A stretch of 33,890 nucleotides of DNA from Rhodovastum atsumiense (lineage in GTDB: Bacteria > Pseudomonadota > Alphaproteobacteria > Acetobacterales > Acetobacteraceae). The stretch spans positions 1 to 33,890 of the forward strand of contig JAMFSE010000109.1 in NCBI GenBank assembly GCA_026225115.1, given 5' to 3'. This document shows positions 1 through 9,392 of the stretch, piece by piece. Position 1 is the stretch's first letter; each line of letters begins with the position of its first letter. A model generated the notes under the pieces. It was not told the origin of the DNA. It did not search any database and worked only from the letters and a program-made list of their open reading frames with translations. Position numbers and translations under genes: made by a program.

Positions 1-124
1 CACCCTCGAACGGAGGGCAATATGGTCAATTTGCATACGCAAGATGAGGCAGCCGCCAAGGCCAAAGCCCCTTTACGTCACCGGCGCCGGCAAATACTCG
101 GTGGACGCCAAACTCGGCCTTGGT
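1..124 (+). other. Possible 3' tail of a frame-disrupted gene
   Basis: Codons at 74-124 read YVTGAGKYSVDAKLGLG and stop, and the GAGKYSVDA segment resembles the extreme C-terminus of DoxX-family membrane proteins. Upstream in that frame the codons look non-coding. The more coding-like frame (starting at base 1, reading ...DEAAAKAKAPL) would need a one-base shift near 72 to join it. This may therefore be the decayed or frameshifted end of a gene that begins outside the window, or chance. The family likeness rests on about ten residues and is weak. Confidence 0.2.
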
Positions 125-167
125 TGATTTCCCGGCCATTTCGGTCATAAGCCTTCCGGCGAAAGAC

Positions 168-242
168 GCCGGATTAGCACAGTGGTAGTGCAGCGGTTTT
201 GTAAACCGAAGGCCGGGGGTTCAAATCCCTCATCCGGCACCA
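168..242 (+). tRNA. tRNA-Thr (anticodon UGU)
   Basis: A complete 75-nt cloverleaf can be drawn by hand. The acceptor stem GCCGGAT/ATCCGGC is perfect, the D arm is GCAC-AGTGGTA-GTGC, and the anticodon stem GCGGT/ACCGA has one terminal G-A mismatch. The loop TTTGTAA gives anticodon TGT at 200-202, the T arm is GGGGG-TTCAAAT-CCCTC, and the discriminator A is followed by an encoded CCA. It reads ACA threonine codons (and others by wobble). It ends 24 bp before the stop codon of the convergent Sel1-repeat gene. No clear promoter was identified in the short upstream sequence. Confidence 0.95.
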
Positions 243-266
243 TCGGCCGGTTGCACGCAACAACCC

Positions 267-872
267 TTACTGGCCGCCGCCGGAGGCGACGGACACCAGG
301 TCCACCCATTGGGTCTGGCCGCTGACCGCATAGGCCAAAGCGTAGAAATGTTGCTGTAATTGCTGCAGGGGGATGGTCGCCGCGCTGGGCGCGATCCCCT
401 GCGCCGCAGCCTTAGCAAAGAGTGCCGCGGCCTGCACCGGATCCGCCGTCACAGCCTCGCCATTCTGAAGCATTTCCGCCAGCGCGAATTCGGCAAAACC
501 GTTGCCTTGGGCTGCCGCCTTTTCGTACCAGGGGAGCGCGTCCTTCGGATCGGGCGGCGGCGGCCCCTTGGCGAAGCTGCCGGTCTGGTAGAGAAACCCA
601 AGCTCGCACTGGGCTTCCGCATTGCCCGCTACGGCGGCCTGCCTGAGCAGATTGGCAGCGCCGATATAGTCCTGAACAACGCCGATCCCGACATAATCGA
701 GCGTGCCGAGCTGAAGCTCCGCCTTAACGTCGCCGGCGGCCGCAGCCTGTTCCAGCGGCGCGGGATCAAACGCAGCGGACGCGTTGGCGCGACAGGGTTG
801 AACCGGTAATGCAAAGCCAAACAGCAGAAGCGAAAGCCGCAAACCGGTCAAACAGCGCGCACGCTTGGTCAT
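267..872 (-). CDS. Secreted Sel1-like (TPR-type) repeat protein
   Basis: The start is the ATG at 872, because it is preceded by AAAGGGG about 12 nt upstream and opens a typical signal peptide (MTKRARC, then a hydrophobic run ending near CRANA). A longer reading from 917 would run into the chemoreceptor gene. The mature part has Sel1 repeats of roughly 36 residues, with motifs such as AAAAGDVKAELQLGTLDYVG, AAVAGNAEAQCELGFLYQTG and AAAQGNGFAEFALAEMLQNG. Sel1 repeats form alpha-alpha superhelices that bind other proteins, so an adaptor role in the periplasm is inferred; the partner is unknown. It starts 16 bp after the stop of the membrane chemoreceptor gene and is probably cotranscribed with it. 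About 201 aa. Confidence 0.8.
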   Translation of the reverse strand: MTKRARCLTGLRLSLLLFGFALPVQPCRANASAAFDPAPLEQAAAAGDVKAELQLGTLDYVGIGVVQDYIGAANLLRQAAVAGNAEAQCELGFLYQTGSFAKGPPPPDPKDALPWYEKAAAQGNGFAEFALAEMLQNGEAVTADPVQAAALFAKAAAQGIAPSAATIPLQQLQQHFYALAYAVSGQTQWVDLVSVASGGGQ

Positions 873-888
873 AGGCGGGCGACCCCTT

Positions 889-3153
889 TCACACATGCGA
901 CAGCAATGTTCCGGCACGCCGCGGCTCGGGCAGCGCGATCATCTGCGCCGAATGCCCGGTCTCCTCAGTTGCAGCCTCCGACATTTTGAATTCGTTCACC
1001 AGCGCGCTGAGCGTCGATGCCTCGCCATTCAGGCTGGCGCTGGCGATCGCAGCCTGTTCGACAATGCGGAGGTTTTGCTGCGTGATCTGGTCCATCTGGC
1101 TGACGGTGCCGTTGACCTCAGCCAACGCCTTCGCCTGCTCCTGCGCAGCCGCCGCAATGTCTCCCACCAGCTCGGTCAGCGCATTGATTTGCCCGGTAAT
1201 CCGCCGCAACACCTGTCCGGTTTCATTGACCAGCTTGACGCCCTTGCTGACTTCCTGACCGGAGCCGGAAATGATCACCTTGATCTCCTTTGCGGCATCC
1301 GCCGAGCGCTGCGCCAGCGCCCGGACTTCGGTCGCCACCACCGCAAAACCGCGGCCTGCATCGCCGGCGCGCGCCGCCTCGATCCCCGCATTGAGCGCCA
1401 GCAGATTGGTCTGAAATGCAATCTCGTCGATCACACCGACAATGCTGGCAATCTCACCGGATGAGCGTTGAATCTCCGTCATCGCGTTGATCGTGTCCTC
1501 GACAACCTTCCCGGACGCACTGGCATCCGTATGCGCCGCGGCGGCGAGCCGCGCGGCACCGGCCGCGTTTTCCGAAGTCTTGCCGACCGTGCCGGTAATT
1601 TCATCCAGCGTGGCGGCGGCCCCTTCGAGCTGGGCGGCCTGTTTTTCAGTGCGAAGCGCGAGGTCGGTGGAAACTTCCTGGATTTCGCCGGCGCCGGCGT
1701 GAACATTGCGCGTGCTGCGCATCACCCGCAGCATGGTGGCGTCCATTTTCGTTGAGGCCTGATTGAAATCCATCCGCAGACCCTTGAACTCTACGCTGAA
1801 TCTTTCGTTAATCCGCCAGGTCAGATCGCCATTGGCAAAACTTATCAGGGCGGCGGCAAGCGCGCTCACAACCTGCTTCTGATCCGCCAGGCTCCTGGCA
1901 CGTTCCTCGTCCCGCTGCAGGCGTTCAGCGTCCGACGCCTCGCGTTCGCTGGCGGCGCGCTGCTCGAGATTGCGTTTTTCTTTCAGCGCATCTCGGAACT
2001 TTGCAAAGGCGCGGGCCAGATCCCCGACGGCGCCGGATTTCTCGTGGCCGCCCAGCCTGGTATTCTCATCGCCATCGGCAAGCGCGCTGAGCGCGCCGGC
2101 GGCGCGCCGGATCATCCGGTCGTTGCGGTCAACCGACCAAACCGCGCCAAGACCGATGAGGATCAACGCAATCAGCGTGAGATAGGCGCCGGTCTCAAAA
2201 ATCCGCGCAGCCCGCACATCCGGCCTGGCGTAGAAAACAGCATCGGGAACCTCCGCCCACAAACTCCAGCTCGAACGCGGGTCATGCACGTCAAGCCGCA
2301 GGACCTCGGAATAAATCAGGCGGGGATCGGGGCTTGCGGCCGCAGCCAGGCGCCGCGCGGTGGCATCCAGCACGGTGTTGCGGGAAACCAGCAAGGCGCC
2401 ATAAGCCGGGTTGACCAAAGCGAAATTCTGCATGGGCAGCACGGCGCGGATCGCCTTGACCCGGATAATGGCCGAGATGGTCCCCTTGAATTTACCGTCC
2501 GGGCCATAAAACGGTACTGAAAAGATCATGCCGGTACGGTCGGCATTGTTCAGCGTGACGTTGAAGACGGTGTTGTCGCAGGTAATGACCTGCCGCCCGG
2601 TGATCATCGGGATGTTGAATGCATCGGTCGGCTTGATGTTCGGAACATGCTGGCCGAACCACTGCATCTGATGATGCAGCAAATGATATTCATAGATTTC
2701 GGATTCGAAACGCTTGGTCACGTTGCCGCCGCCGGCATCGTCGGAAATCAGATCGTCGAACATCAGAATCGGCGTCTGCGGCGCGCCGGTGACGGGATCG
2801 ATCTGATCGGCATCCAGTGACGCCGGAACGATATAGACTTCCGAGACGTCGACCTCGCTGCCCAGGTTATTGTATAATTCCTGGACGGTGGTGGTGTCGT
2901 TCTGACTGATGTTCGTTGCGTGACGGTCAATATTCTTCACGCTGGGGAGCCGGCTCATGGTACGAAGATTCTGATAGATATAGTCGAATTGCTGCTGGGC
3001 GGCAGCGGCGGCCAGCAGCGTGCCGGCATGCGACTCGCTCTGAAAACGCCCGCGCGCTTCCGCGAAATCCGACCTTGCCTTCAGATGGATCGCGCCGGCG
3101 CCACCGACGGCGAGAAACGCGATCGCGGCAAATGCGATGCTGTTGCGTTTCAT
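889..3153 (-). CDS. Methyl-accepting chemotaxis protein, membrane-bound, Cache-type sensor
   Basis: A 754-aa transmembrane chemoreceptor. An N-terminal membrane segment (about residues 5-22) is followed by a periplasmic region of about 300 residues whose features ([30 protein letters not shown] is split across it) fit a double-Cache small-molecule sensor. A second membrane segment lies near residues 322-340 ([16 protein letters not shown]). HAMP-like sequence and a second HAMP-like block ([12 protein letters not shown]) come next, then the signalling domain with the conserved hairpin tip around residues 571-621 ([20 protein letters not shown]). The C-terminus ends TLLSHV and lacks a CheR-binding pentapeptide. 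The ligand cannot be told. It follows the PAS chemoreceptor gene on the same strand and precedes the Sel1 gene by 16 bp. An ACGGA-like ribosome site precedes the ATG. Confidence 0.92.
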   Translation of the reverse strand: MKRNSIAFAAIAFLAVGGAGAIHLKARSDFAEARGRFQSESHAGTLLAAAAAQQQFDYIYQNLRTMSRLPSVKNIDRHATNISQNDTTTVQELYNNLGSEVDVSEVYIVPASLDADQIDPVTGAPQTPILMFDDLISDDAGGGNVTKRFESEIYEYHLLHHQMQWFGQHVPNIKPTDAFNIPMITGRQVITCDNTVFNVTLNNADRTGMIFSVPFYGPDGKFKGTISAIIRVKAIRAVLPMQNFALVNPAYGALLVSRNTVLDATARRLAAAASPDPRLIYSEVLRLDVHDPRSSWSLWAEVPDAVFYARPDVRAARIFETGAYLTLIALILIGLGAVWSVDRNDRMIRRAAGALSALADGDENTRLGGHEKSGAVGDLARAFAKFRDALKEKRNLEQRAASEREASDAERLQRDEERARSLADQKQVVSALAAALISFANGDLTWRINERFSVEFKGLRMDFNQASTKMDATMLRVMRSTRNVHAGAGEIQEVSTDLALRTEKQAAQLEGAAATLDEITGTVGKTSENAAGAARLAAAAHTDASASGKVVEDTINAMTEIQRSSGEIASIVGVIDEIAFQTNLLALNAGIEAARAGDAGRGFAVVATEVRALAQRSADAAKEIKVIISGSGQEVSKGVKLVNETGQVLRRITGQINALTELVGDIAAAAQEQAKALAEVNGTVSQMDQITQQNLRIVEQAAIASASLNGEASTLSALVNEFKMSEAATEETGHSAQMIALPEPRRAGTLLSHV

Positions 3154-3192
3154 GGCAATCCGTCTTGCATGTGCATCAATGCCGCTCCGGCG

Positions 3193-3241
3193 CAGTTTGA
3201 TTTACCCAGCTCCCGAGTGTCATGCTGAACCCAGTTTGATT
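3193..3241. repeat. Direct repeat CAGTTTGATT, two copies
   Basis: The 10-mer CAGTTTGATT occurs at 3193-3202 and 3232-3241, 39 bp apart (close to four helical turns), in the 200-bp gap upstream of the membrane chemoreceptor gene. The position and spacing would suit a regulator binding on one face of the DNA, but two matches of ten bases can also be chance. No convincing sigma-54 or sigma-28 promoter was seen in this gap. Confidence 0.3.
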
Positions 3242-3353
3242 GCGTTCCGCGTCAGCATCCGACTGGCAGCTTAACTAAGGTTTCCAAATGCGAGATTAAC
3301 CGCGCAAATTTAATTGCAGATCGCCAAAGAAATTTGCTTGCACGGCAGCGGCC

Positions 3354-5132
3354 TTAAAATTCTGCCCAGGCGTGCTCTTGCTTGGTAGCGGCTTTGCGCG
3401 CCGGACCGGCCGGGGCACCCGCATTGCTCAGAACCTTCAACTGCGGCTTGGCTTTGGCCGCCGTCCTGGCCTCAACCTCGCTTCCGACCTTGAAGCCGGA
3501 AATCAAGCGGATCAGCGTCTCGCCCTCATGGGCCAGCTGCTCGCTGACCGCAGCGGTTTGCTCCACCATCGCGGCATTCTGCTGGGTCACCTGGTCCATC
3601 TGGTTCACCGCGATATTCACCTCGCTCAGTCCGGCCGACTGCTCCTGCGCGCTCGACGCAATCTCGGCAATGACATCGTCGATCTTCGCGACCTGTTCGA
3701 CAATCCGCTCCAGCGCCTGTCCGGCATCGCCCACTAGGCCCACCCCGTTCGACACCTGCTGGCCGGATTCCGAAATCAGCGATTTGATCTCCTTCGCCGC
3801 CGCCGCCGAGCGCTGCGCCAAAGCCCGCACCTCGGTCGCCACCACCGCGAAGCCGCGCCCGGCATCGCCGGCCCGCGCCGCCTCGATCCCGGCATTCAGC
3901 GCCAGCAAATTCGTCTGAAACGCAATCTCGTCGATCACGCCGATAATATTGCCGATCTCGCGCGAGGATTTCTCAATCGCCCCCATGGCGGAGACCGCCT
4001 GATGCACGATCCCACCGGATTTCTCGGCATCCCCCTTGGCCGCCGTCACAACTTCGCGGGCGCGCAGCGCGCCATCGGCGGTTTTCCTGACGGTGGTGGT
4101 AATCTCGTCGAGCGCCGCCGCAGTCTGCTCCAGGCTCGCCGCCTGCTGCTCGGTCCGGCGCGACAGATTCTGGGTAGCGGCGGAAATTTCCCCGGTCGCG
4201 GACTGGATCGCACGCCCGGTGGTTGCAACAACCTTCAGCGTGGATTGCAGATTTTCCGCCGCCGCGTTGAAATCGGTTCGCAATTTGTCCAGCGAGGGCA
4301 TCAGCTTCGTGGTGACTCGGATTTCCGTATTGCCCTCGGCAAGGGCCGATAACGCGCCGCCAACGAGCGCGACATTGGCCATGTCTTCGGTGATATCGGT
4401 GGCAAATTTAATCACCCTTGTGACCTTTCCATTGGCATCAAAGATCGGGTTATAGTCGGCCTGCAGCCAGACCGCCTTTCCCGATTTGCCACGGCGGCAG
4501 AACTCGCCGGCGATGAATTCGCCGCCGCGCAGCCGGTCCCAGAATTGTTTATATTCGGCGCCGGCGGCGTATTCCGGATCGACCAACACGCTATGCTTGC
4601 CGCCGATAATTTCATTGCGGCTATAGCCGAACGATTTCAGAAAATTCTCATTGGCGTCGAGAATGCCGCCCTGCAGGTCGAATTCGATGCTCGCCTGGGA
4701 GCGGGAAATCGCCCGGATCAGGCTGGCGTCGTGCGCGGCTTTCATTTTGGCAGCCGTAATATCGAGCGCCAGCTTCACCACCTTCACCACCTTGCCGCCG
4801 CGGCCACGGACCGGGCTGTAGGAAGCCTGCAGCCAGACTTGGCGGCCATCTTTGGCAATCCGCGCATACTCGCCGGTGTCGAACTTCCCGCTCCTCAACC
4901 GGGCCCAGAACGCACTGTATTCCTGGCTCTGCGCATCGTCCGGATCAACCAGCAGGCTGTGATGCTTGCCCTTAAGATCGGCCAGTGCATAACCGACCGT
5001 GGCGCAGAACAGCGGATTAGCGGTGATGATCCGGCCATCCGGAGCGAATTCGATGACCGCGAAGGATTTGCCGAGCGCCTCCAACGTGGCGCCGGCGCCC
5101 CCGCCAAAGAGGCTCAAACTGCGAAAATTCAT
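3354..5132 (-). CDS. Cytoplasmic chemoreceptor with two PAS domains and C-terminal CheR pentapeptide
   Basis: A soluble methyl-accepting protein with no membrane segments. Two PAS domains, each ending in a WLQAxYxPxxxxxGKVxxVxKxAxDIT-type pattern, cover about residues 16-130 and 140-255. A HAMP-like linker ([14 protein letters not shown]) and the MCP signalling domain with the tip [20 protein letters not shown] follow. The protein ends HAWAEF, matching the aromatic-x-x-aromatic pattern of the CheR/CheB-docking pentapeptide, so this receptor can probably recruit the adaptation enzymes while its neighbour cannot. The PAS-PAS-MCP order resembles BdlA/Aer-type redox or energy sensors; a bound cofactor is inferred only. 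I chose ATG 5132 ([11 protein letters not shown]); a GTG at 5183 is possible but adds an unlikely N-terminus. 592 aa. Confidence 0.9.
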   Translation of the reverse strand: MNFRSLSLFGGGAGATLEALGKSFAVIEFAPDGRIITANPLFCATVGYALADLKGKHHSLLVDPDDAQSQEYSAFWARLRSGKFDTGEYARIAKDGRQVWLQASYSPVRGRGGKVVKVVKLALDITAAKMKAAHDASLIRAISRSQASIEFDLQGGILDANENFLKSFGYSRNEIIGGKHSVLVDPEYAAGAEYKQFWDRLRGGEFIAGEFCRRGKSGKAVWLQADYNPIFDANGKVTRVIKFATDITEDMANVALVGGALSALAEGNTEIRVTTKLMPSLDKLRTDFNAAAENLQSTLKVVATTGRAIQSATGEISAATQNLSRRTEQQAASLEQTAAALDEITTTVRKTADGALRAREVVTAAKGDAEKSGGIVHQAVSAMGAIEKSSREIGNIIGVIDEIAFQTNLLALNAGIEAARAGDAGRGFAVVATEVRALAQRSAAAAKEIKSLISESGQQVSNGVGLVGDAGQALERIVEQVAKIDDVIAEIASSAQEQSAGLSEVNIAVNQMDQVTQQNAAMVEQTAAVSEQLAHEGETLIRLISGFKVGSEVEARTAAKAKPQLKVLSNAGAPAGPARKAATKQEHAWAEF

Positions 5133-5277
5133 TCTAGTTGACCCGTTCAAATGCTGCAGGATGCACCCGTATTGCCCCGACACGGGTTAACAAAAACTAA
5201 CCAGCCGAAATGATTCTCGGCCCCGATGCGAAGCGGTCATTTACAAACCGCGGTCCCCGGGTAAACCCTGATCCGTC

Positions 5278-7278
5278 ATGATCATTTCCGCGCCTGCACT
5301 CCTCATCGACGGCGCATTCACCGGGCCCGCCGCTTTGCTGATCGAAAACGGTCTGATCACGACCATCCTGCCCGGCATCCCGGATAACCCGGATATCCGC
5401 CTCGAACACGGGGTTCTGTCTCCCGGCCTGATCGACCTGCATAACAACGGCGCCTTCGGGGTCGATTTCAGCACCGCCACCGGCGCGGAATTCGATCACG
5501 CCATCACTCGCCTGGCCGAACACGGCGTCACCAGCCTGCTGCCCACCATCATCACCGCGCCCTTGAACGCTTTGGCCAATTCCGCCGGCATCATTGCCGA
5601 AGCATCCGCCCGCCACCCCGGGATTCTCGGCCTGCATCTGGAAGGTCCGTTTCTGGCGCCGCCGAAAAACGGTACCCACCGCGCCGATTGGCTGCAGGCA
5701 TTCTCCCCTGAAACACTCAGCTATCTGCTGGCAATTCCCGGCCTGCGCCTGGTCACGCTGGCGCCCGAAATCCCAGGCGCGCTTGCCATCATCGAACAGC
5801 TTGCAAACGCCGGGATCATCGTCGCCCTCGGCCACACCGCCGCCACCGCCGCGCAAACCGCCGCCGCCGCAACCGCCGGCGCCCGGCTGGTCACCCATGT
5901 CTTCAACGCCCAATCGCCGCTGCACCACCGCGCCCCTGGCGTGCCGGGCGCTGCCCTGACCGACAAACGCCTGTTCCCCTGCCTCATCGCCGACGGCGTG
6001 CATGTCGACCCCATCATCCTCAAACTCGCCTTCGCCGCCTCCCCCAACGCAATCGCCGTCACCGATTCCATCCTCGCCGCCGGCATGCCGGAAGGCTTCG
6101 AGGCGCAATTCGGCGGCGAAAAAATCATCCTGAAGAACGGCGTGGCCCAACAGCAGAACGGCACCATCGCCGGCGCCGCCATCACTTTGGATGAAGGCAT
6201 CCGCCGGCTCATCGCCGCCGGCATTTCCCCGCAAACGGCCCTGGCCGCCGCCACCGAACGCCCCGCCGCCGCCATGCGCCTGACCGACCGCGGCCGCATT
6301 GCCCCCGGGCAGCGCGCCGACCTTGTCTGGTGGAATGTTGATTTTACCGTCGCCGAGGTCTGGCGCGCAGGCCAAACCCCCGCCATCTCCGCACCCGCCC
6401 CCAAAGGCACGGAATACGCCCGCCCAGACCTGCATGATCTGGACGGACGACCAACGCTCGAAATCGTCCAGACCTTCTTCACCCAGGAAGCCGCCGCACA
6501 ACGCGCGCTAACCGCCGCCGCACCCAGGCTCGCCGCCTTGGCCGATGCCGCCGCTTTAAGGCTGCAGTCCGGCGGCCGGCTATTCTACGCCGGCGCCGGC
6601 ACCTCCGGCCGCCTGGCGCTGCTGGACGCCGTCGAATGCGGCCCGACCTTCGGCGTCGGCCCTGAGACCATAATTCCGCTCCTGGCCGGGGGCGACACCG
6701 CTTTTCTGCACGCCGTCGAAGGCGCTGAGGATAATGCGGCCGCTGCCATAGAAACGCTGACGGCCCATAACTTCAACGCCAAAGACGCGCTGGTCGGCAT
6801 CGCCGCCTCCGGCCGAACCCCATTCACGCTGACCGCCATCACCCATGCGCGCGCGCTCGGCGCACTCACCGGCGCCATCGTCAACAACCTCGCCTCGCCG
6901 ATCGCAGCCGCCGCCGAAATCGCGATCGAAATCAACTCCGGCCCCGAGATCATCGCCGGCTCCACGCGCCTGTCCGCCGGCACCACCCAGAAAATCGCGC
7001 TGAACATTCTGTCCTCGACCGTCATGATCCGCCTCGGCAAAACCCACGGCCCCTATATGGTCGACGTCCGCGCCACCAACGAAAAACTGATCCGCCGCGC
7101 CACCCGCATCACCGCAACGCTGGCAGAAGTCACCGAACCCGAAGCGCAAGCAGCACTTGCCGCCGCCAACATGCACGTAAAAACCGCCATTTTGATACTA
7201 CGCTTAGGTATCACCGCAGCGGAAGCATCCAGAATTCTGCAGACATCAGGCGGAAGTTTACGAAAAGCACTTAGCTAA
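5278..7278 (+). CDS. nagA-murQ: Fused N-acetylglucosamine-6-phosphate deacetylase / N-acetylmuramic acid-6-phosphate etherase
   Basis: One uninterrupted 666-codon frame carries two complete enzymes. Residues 1 to about 365 are NagA. Metal and catalytic positions are H55-x-N57 (SPGLIDLHNNG), E122 (HLEGPF), H186 (LGHTAAT), H207 (THVFNA) and D263 (VTDS); from E122 on, their spacing closely follows E. coli NagA. Residues 378 to 666 are MurQ, a SIS-fold lyase, with the signature GAGTSGRLALLDAVECGPT (E453), EGAED (E481/E484), GIAASGRTP and STRLSAGTTQK. Only about a dozen residues (QTPAISAPAPKG) join them. MurQ cleaves MurNAc-6-P to GlcNAc-6-P plus D-lactate, and NagA deacetylates that product to GlcN-6-P, so the fusion links successive steps of peptidoglycan recycling in the cytoplasm. 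No clear ribosome site precedes the ATG. It is divergent from the chemoreceptor genes. Confidence 0.93.
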   Translation: MIISAPALLIDGAFTGPAALLIENGLITTILPGIPDNPDIRLEHGVLSPGLIDLHNNGAFGVDFSTATGAEFDHAITRLAEHGVTSLLPTIITAPLNALANSAGIIAEASARHPGILGLHLEGPFLAPPKNGTHRADWLQAFSPETLSYLLAIPGLRLVTLAPEIPGALAIIEQLANAGIIVALGHTAATAAQTAAAATAGARLVTHVFNAQSPLHHRAPGVPGAALTDKRLFPCLIADGVHVDPIILKLAFAASPNAIAVTDSILAAGMPEGFEAQFGGEKIILKNGVAQQQNGTIAGAAITLDEGIRRLIAAGISPQTALAAATERPAAAMRLTDRGRIAPGQRADLVWWNVDFTVAEVWRAGQTPAISAPAPKGTEYARPDLHDLDGRPTLEIVQTFFTQEAAAQRALTAAAPRLAALADAAALRLQSGGRLFYAGAGTSGRLALLDAVECGPTFGVGPETIIPLLAGGDTAFLHAVEGAEDNAAAAIETLTAHNFNAKDALVGIAASGRTPFTLTAITHARALGALTGAIVNNLASPIAAAAEIAIEINSGPEIIAGSTRLSAGTTQKIALNILSSTVMIRLGKTHGPYMVDVRATNEKLIRRATRITATLAEVTEPEAQAALAAANMHVKTAILILRLGITAAEASRILQTSGGSLRKALS

Positions 7279-7284
7279 ACCAGG

Positions 7285-7297
7285 CGTCATTGCGAGG
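7285..7297. repeat. Fragment of CGTCATTGCGAGG-type dispersed repeat
   Basis: CGTCATTGCGAGG, followed by a degenerate ATGGGGCGAGG, lies just after the nagA-murQ stop. The same 13-mer starts a fuller copy at 28904. Sequences of this type, continuing to ...GGCAATCCA, are a common intergenic repeat in alphaproteobacteria. This copy lacks the second half. Confidence 0.55.
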
Positions 7298-7365
7298 ATG
7301 GGGCGAGGTCTAATGTCCCCTATGGCGCGTTTTGATGCACAGAAAGCCATTGTCGCCGCCACAAA

Positions 7366-7420
7366 CCATGGCCCAGATTCAAAAAAGTTTTTGCGCCGCT
7401 TTTTTCAAAAAACGGCTGCC
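7366..7420 (-). repeat. Terminator-like intergenic repeat, copy A
   Basis: Read on the minus strand: GGCAGCCGTTTTTTGAAAAA, AGCGGCGC, then CAAAAACTTTTTTG and CTGGGCCATGG. The GCCG/CGGC-flanked T6/A6 hairpin begins about four bases beyond the accC stop and points along accC, so it is a likely accC terminator. It could also stop read-through from nagA-murQ on the other strand. It belongs to the twelve-copy family described under 8782. Confidence 0.75.
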
Positions 7421-7423
7421 TTC

Positions 7424-8767
7424 CTACCCACCCAACGCCACAAACTTCTCCAGCCAATGGATCGTATAATCCCCGGCGCGAAACTCAGGGTTTTCCAAAA
7501 TCCGCTCATGCAGCGGAATCGTCGTCTTGATCCCGGAAATCACAAACTCCCGCAGCGCCCGCCGCATCCGCGCAATCGCCTCATCCCGGGTCTTCCCATA
7601 GGTAATCAGCTTCGCCACCAGCGAGTCATAATGCGGCGGCACCCGGTACCCGGCATACAAGGCCGAATCCACCCGCACCCCGAGGCCGCCCGGCGGATGA
7701 TAGGTCTCCACCAACCCAGGTGACGGCGCAAATGTCTCAGGATCTTCCGCCGTAATCCGGCACTCGATCGCATGGCCGGACAAATGAATATCGTCCTGCG
7801 TATATCCCAGCGGCTCCCCGGCCGCGATGCGGATCTGCTCATGCACCAGATCCATCCCCGAAATCATTTCGGAAACCGGATGCTCCACCTGCAGCCGCGT
7901 ATTCATCTCAATGAACGAAAACTGCTCATCCTGATACAGAAACTCCAGCGTCCCCGCATTCCGGTAGCCGATTTCCTTCAACGCCTTGGTCACCGTCTCG
8001 CCCAGCGCATCGCGCTGCGCCGCCGTTATCGCCGGCGAGCCGGCCTCTTCCAGCAATTTCTGATGCCGCCGCTGCAGTGAGCAATCACGCTCGCCAAAAT
8101 GCACCACGCCGCCATGCGAATCCGCCAATATTTGAAGCTCGATATGCCGCGGCCTGTCGAGATACTTCTCCATATAAACGGCATTATTTCCAAATGCCGC
8201 ACCAGCCTCGGCCCGCGCTTCCCGGAACGCTGCCTCCAGCTCGCCGGCATTCCGCGCAACCTTCATGCCGCGCCCGCCGCCGCCTGCCGCCGCCTTGATC
8301 AGCACCGGATACTTAATCTTCTCGGCCACCGCCCGCGCCTCCTCCAGCGTCTCCAGCTCACCGTCAGATCCCGGCACCAGCGGCACGCCCAGTTTCAGCA
8401 TCGTCGTCTTCGCAGTGATCTTGTCGCCCATCATCCGGATATGCGCCGCTGACGGCCCAATAAACGTAATGTTATGCGCCTCCACCATCTCGGCGAAATC
8501 CGCATTCTCCGACAAAAACCCATAGCCCGGATGAATCGCATCCGCCCCGGTAATCAACGCCGCCGAAAGCACCGCCGGCATCTTCAAATAACTGTCGCGC
8601 CCCGGTGGCGGCCCAATGCAAACACTCTCATCGGCCAGCCGCACATGCATCGCATCCGTATCCGCCGTCGAATGCACGGCAACCGTCGCGATCCCCAACT
8701 CCCGGCAAGCCCGCTGCACCCGCAGCGCAATCTCCCCACGATTCGCGATCAATATTTTTTTGAACAT
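7424..8767 (-). CDS. accC: Biotin carboxylase subunit of acetyl-CoA carboxylase
   Basis: A 447-aa cytoplasmic enzyme that carboxylates the biotin on AccB using ATP and bicarbonate, the first half-reaction of malonyl-CoA synthesis for fatty acids. It is recognised over its full length by the N-terminal [16 protein letters not shown], the ATP-grasp glycine loop [13 protein letters not shown] (about residues 160-172), [20 protein letters not shown] (split from flanking text here) and the catalytic segment [14 protein letters not shown]. The length is normal for AccC and all key residues appear present. It follows accB on the same strand, but the 172-bp gap holds an inverted pair of terminator-like repeats, so its expression may not simply follow accB. 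Confidence 0.97.
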   Translation of the reverse strand: MFKKILIANRGEIALRVQRACRELGIATVAVHSTADTDAMHVRLADESVCIGPPPGRDSYLKMPAVLSAALITGADAIHPGYGFLSENADFAEMVEAHNITFIGPSAAHIRMMGDKITAKTTMLKLGVPLVPGSDGELETLEEARAVAEKIKYPVLIKAAAGGGGRGMKVARNAGELEAAFREARAEAGAAFGNNAVYMEKYLDRPRHIELQILADSHGGVVHFGERDCSLQRRHQKLLEEAGSPAITAAQRDALGETVTKALKEIGYRNAGTLEFLYQDEQFSFIEMNTRLQVEHPVSEMISGMDLVHEQIRIAAGEPLGYTQDDIHLSGHAIECRITAEDPETFAPSPGLVETYHPPGGLGVRVDSALYAGYRVPPHYDSLVAKLITYGKTRDEAIARMRRALREFVISGIKTTIPLHERILENPEFRAGDYTIHWLEKFVALGG

Positions 8768-8781
8768 TTTTAAGCCCAGTT

Positions 8782-8852
8782 AAGGCAAGGGAAGGACTTC
8801 TTTTTGTGAACAAAAAGAAGCAAAAAAACTTTTTTATACTGGGGCATGGGCG
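8782..8852 (+). repeat. Terminator-like intergenic repeat, copy B1
   Basis: A clear copy of the family: AGGCAAGG, then CTTCTTTTTGTGAACAAAAA and GAAG (9-bp stem), CAAAAAAACTTTTTTA, and CTGGGGCATGGGCG at 8839-8852. It faces copy B2, and their G-rich ends can pair (14 bp, one mismatch, 7-nt spacer). Unlike most copies it is not preceded by a gene on its own strand. Confidence 0.85.
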
Positions 8853-8856
8853 CTGA

Positions 8857-8938
8857 ACCCGCCCACGCCCCAGGCCCAGGCCCAGAGTAAAAAGAGTTTT
8901 TTGGTTCTCTTTTGCAAAAAAGAACTGCTTTACTTGCC
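8857..8938 (-). repeat. Terminator-like intergenic repeat, copy B2
   Basis: On the minus strand it begins two bases after the accB stop: AAGGCAAG, then GTTCTTTTTTGCAAAAGAGA AC as a hairpin, CAAAAAACTCTTTTTA, and the G-rich end pairing with B1. It points along accB, so transcripts leaving accB meet it before reaching accC. Confidence 0.85.
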
Positions 8939-8939
8939 T

Positions 8940-9392
8940 TCATTCAATAATCAACAAAGGTTCGTCATACTCGACCGGCGCGCCGGCTTTTACCAGAATC
9001 TGCGTCACTTTTCCGGCTCTGGTTGCCTTGATCTGGTTGAATGTTTTCATCGCCTCGATCAGCAGCACGGTCTGCCCCGGCACCACGGTCTGCCCGATCG
9101 TAACATAAGGCGGCGCGCTGGGTTCCGAGGAGAGATAGGCCACGCCGACCATCGGGCTTTTCACGGCGCCCGGGTGTTTCGCGGGGTCGGGCTTGGCCGC
9201 CGGCTCCGGCGCCAGTGCCGCCACCGGTGCCGCCATCGCGGCCGCTGCTGCCACGGGCACGCTTACCTGCTGGATCACGCGCGCCAGGCGCAGCTTGCGG
9301 CCACCCTCTTCCAGCTCGATTTCCGAGAGGCCGGTACTGTTCAGTAATTCCGCCAGCGCACGCAGCGCGTCAGGGTCAAACGAGAGGCTCAT
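8940..9392 (-). CDS. accB: Biotin carboxyl carrier protein of acetyl-CoA carboxylase
   Basis: A 150-aa carrier that shuttles carboxyl groups between AccC and the AccAD carboxyltransferase. The N-terminal helical region (residues 1-40) is followed by an Ala/Pro-rich linker (about 45-75) and the biotinyl domain. The biotin-accepting lysine is K116 in [13 protein letters not shown], and the domain also shows the expected [19 protein letters not shown] thumb-like segment. Its ATG overlaps the aroQ stop by four bases (ATGA), which implies translational coupling. The aroQ-accB-accC order is common in proteobacteria. Confidence 0.97.
   Translation of the reverse strand: MSLSFDPDALRALAELLNSTGLSEIELEEGGRKLRLARVIQQVSVPVAAAAAMAAPVAALAPEPAAKPDPAKHPGAVKSPMVGVAYLSSEPSAPPYVTIGQTVVPGQTVLLIEAMKTFNQIKATRAGKVTQILVKAGAPVEYDEPLLIIE

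Noticed and set aside
5197-6501. Long minus-strand frame (434 codons) opposite nagA-murQ
   Set aside because: Gly/Ala/Asp-rich shadow of a G+C-rich gene; the plus strand shows full NagA motifs, and the minus frame has no recognisable domain or ribosome site.
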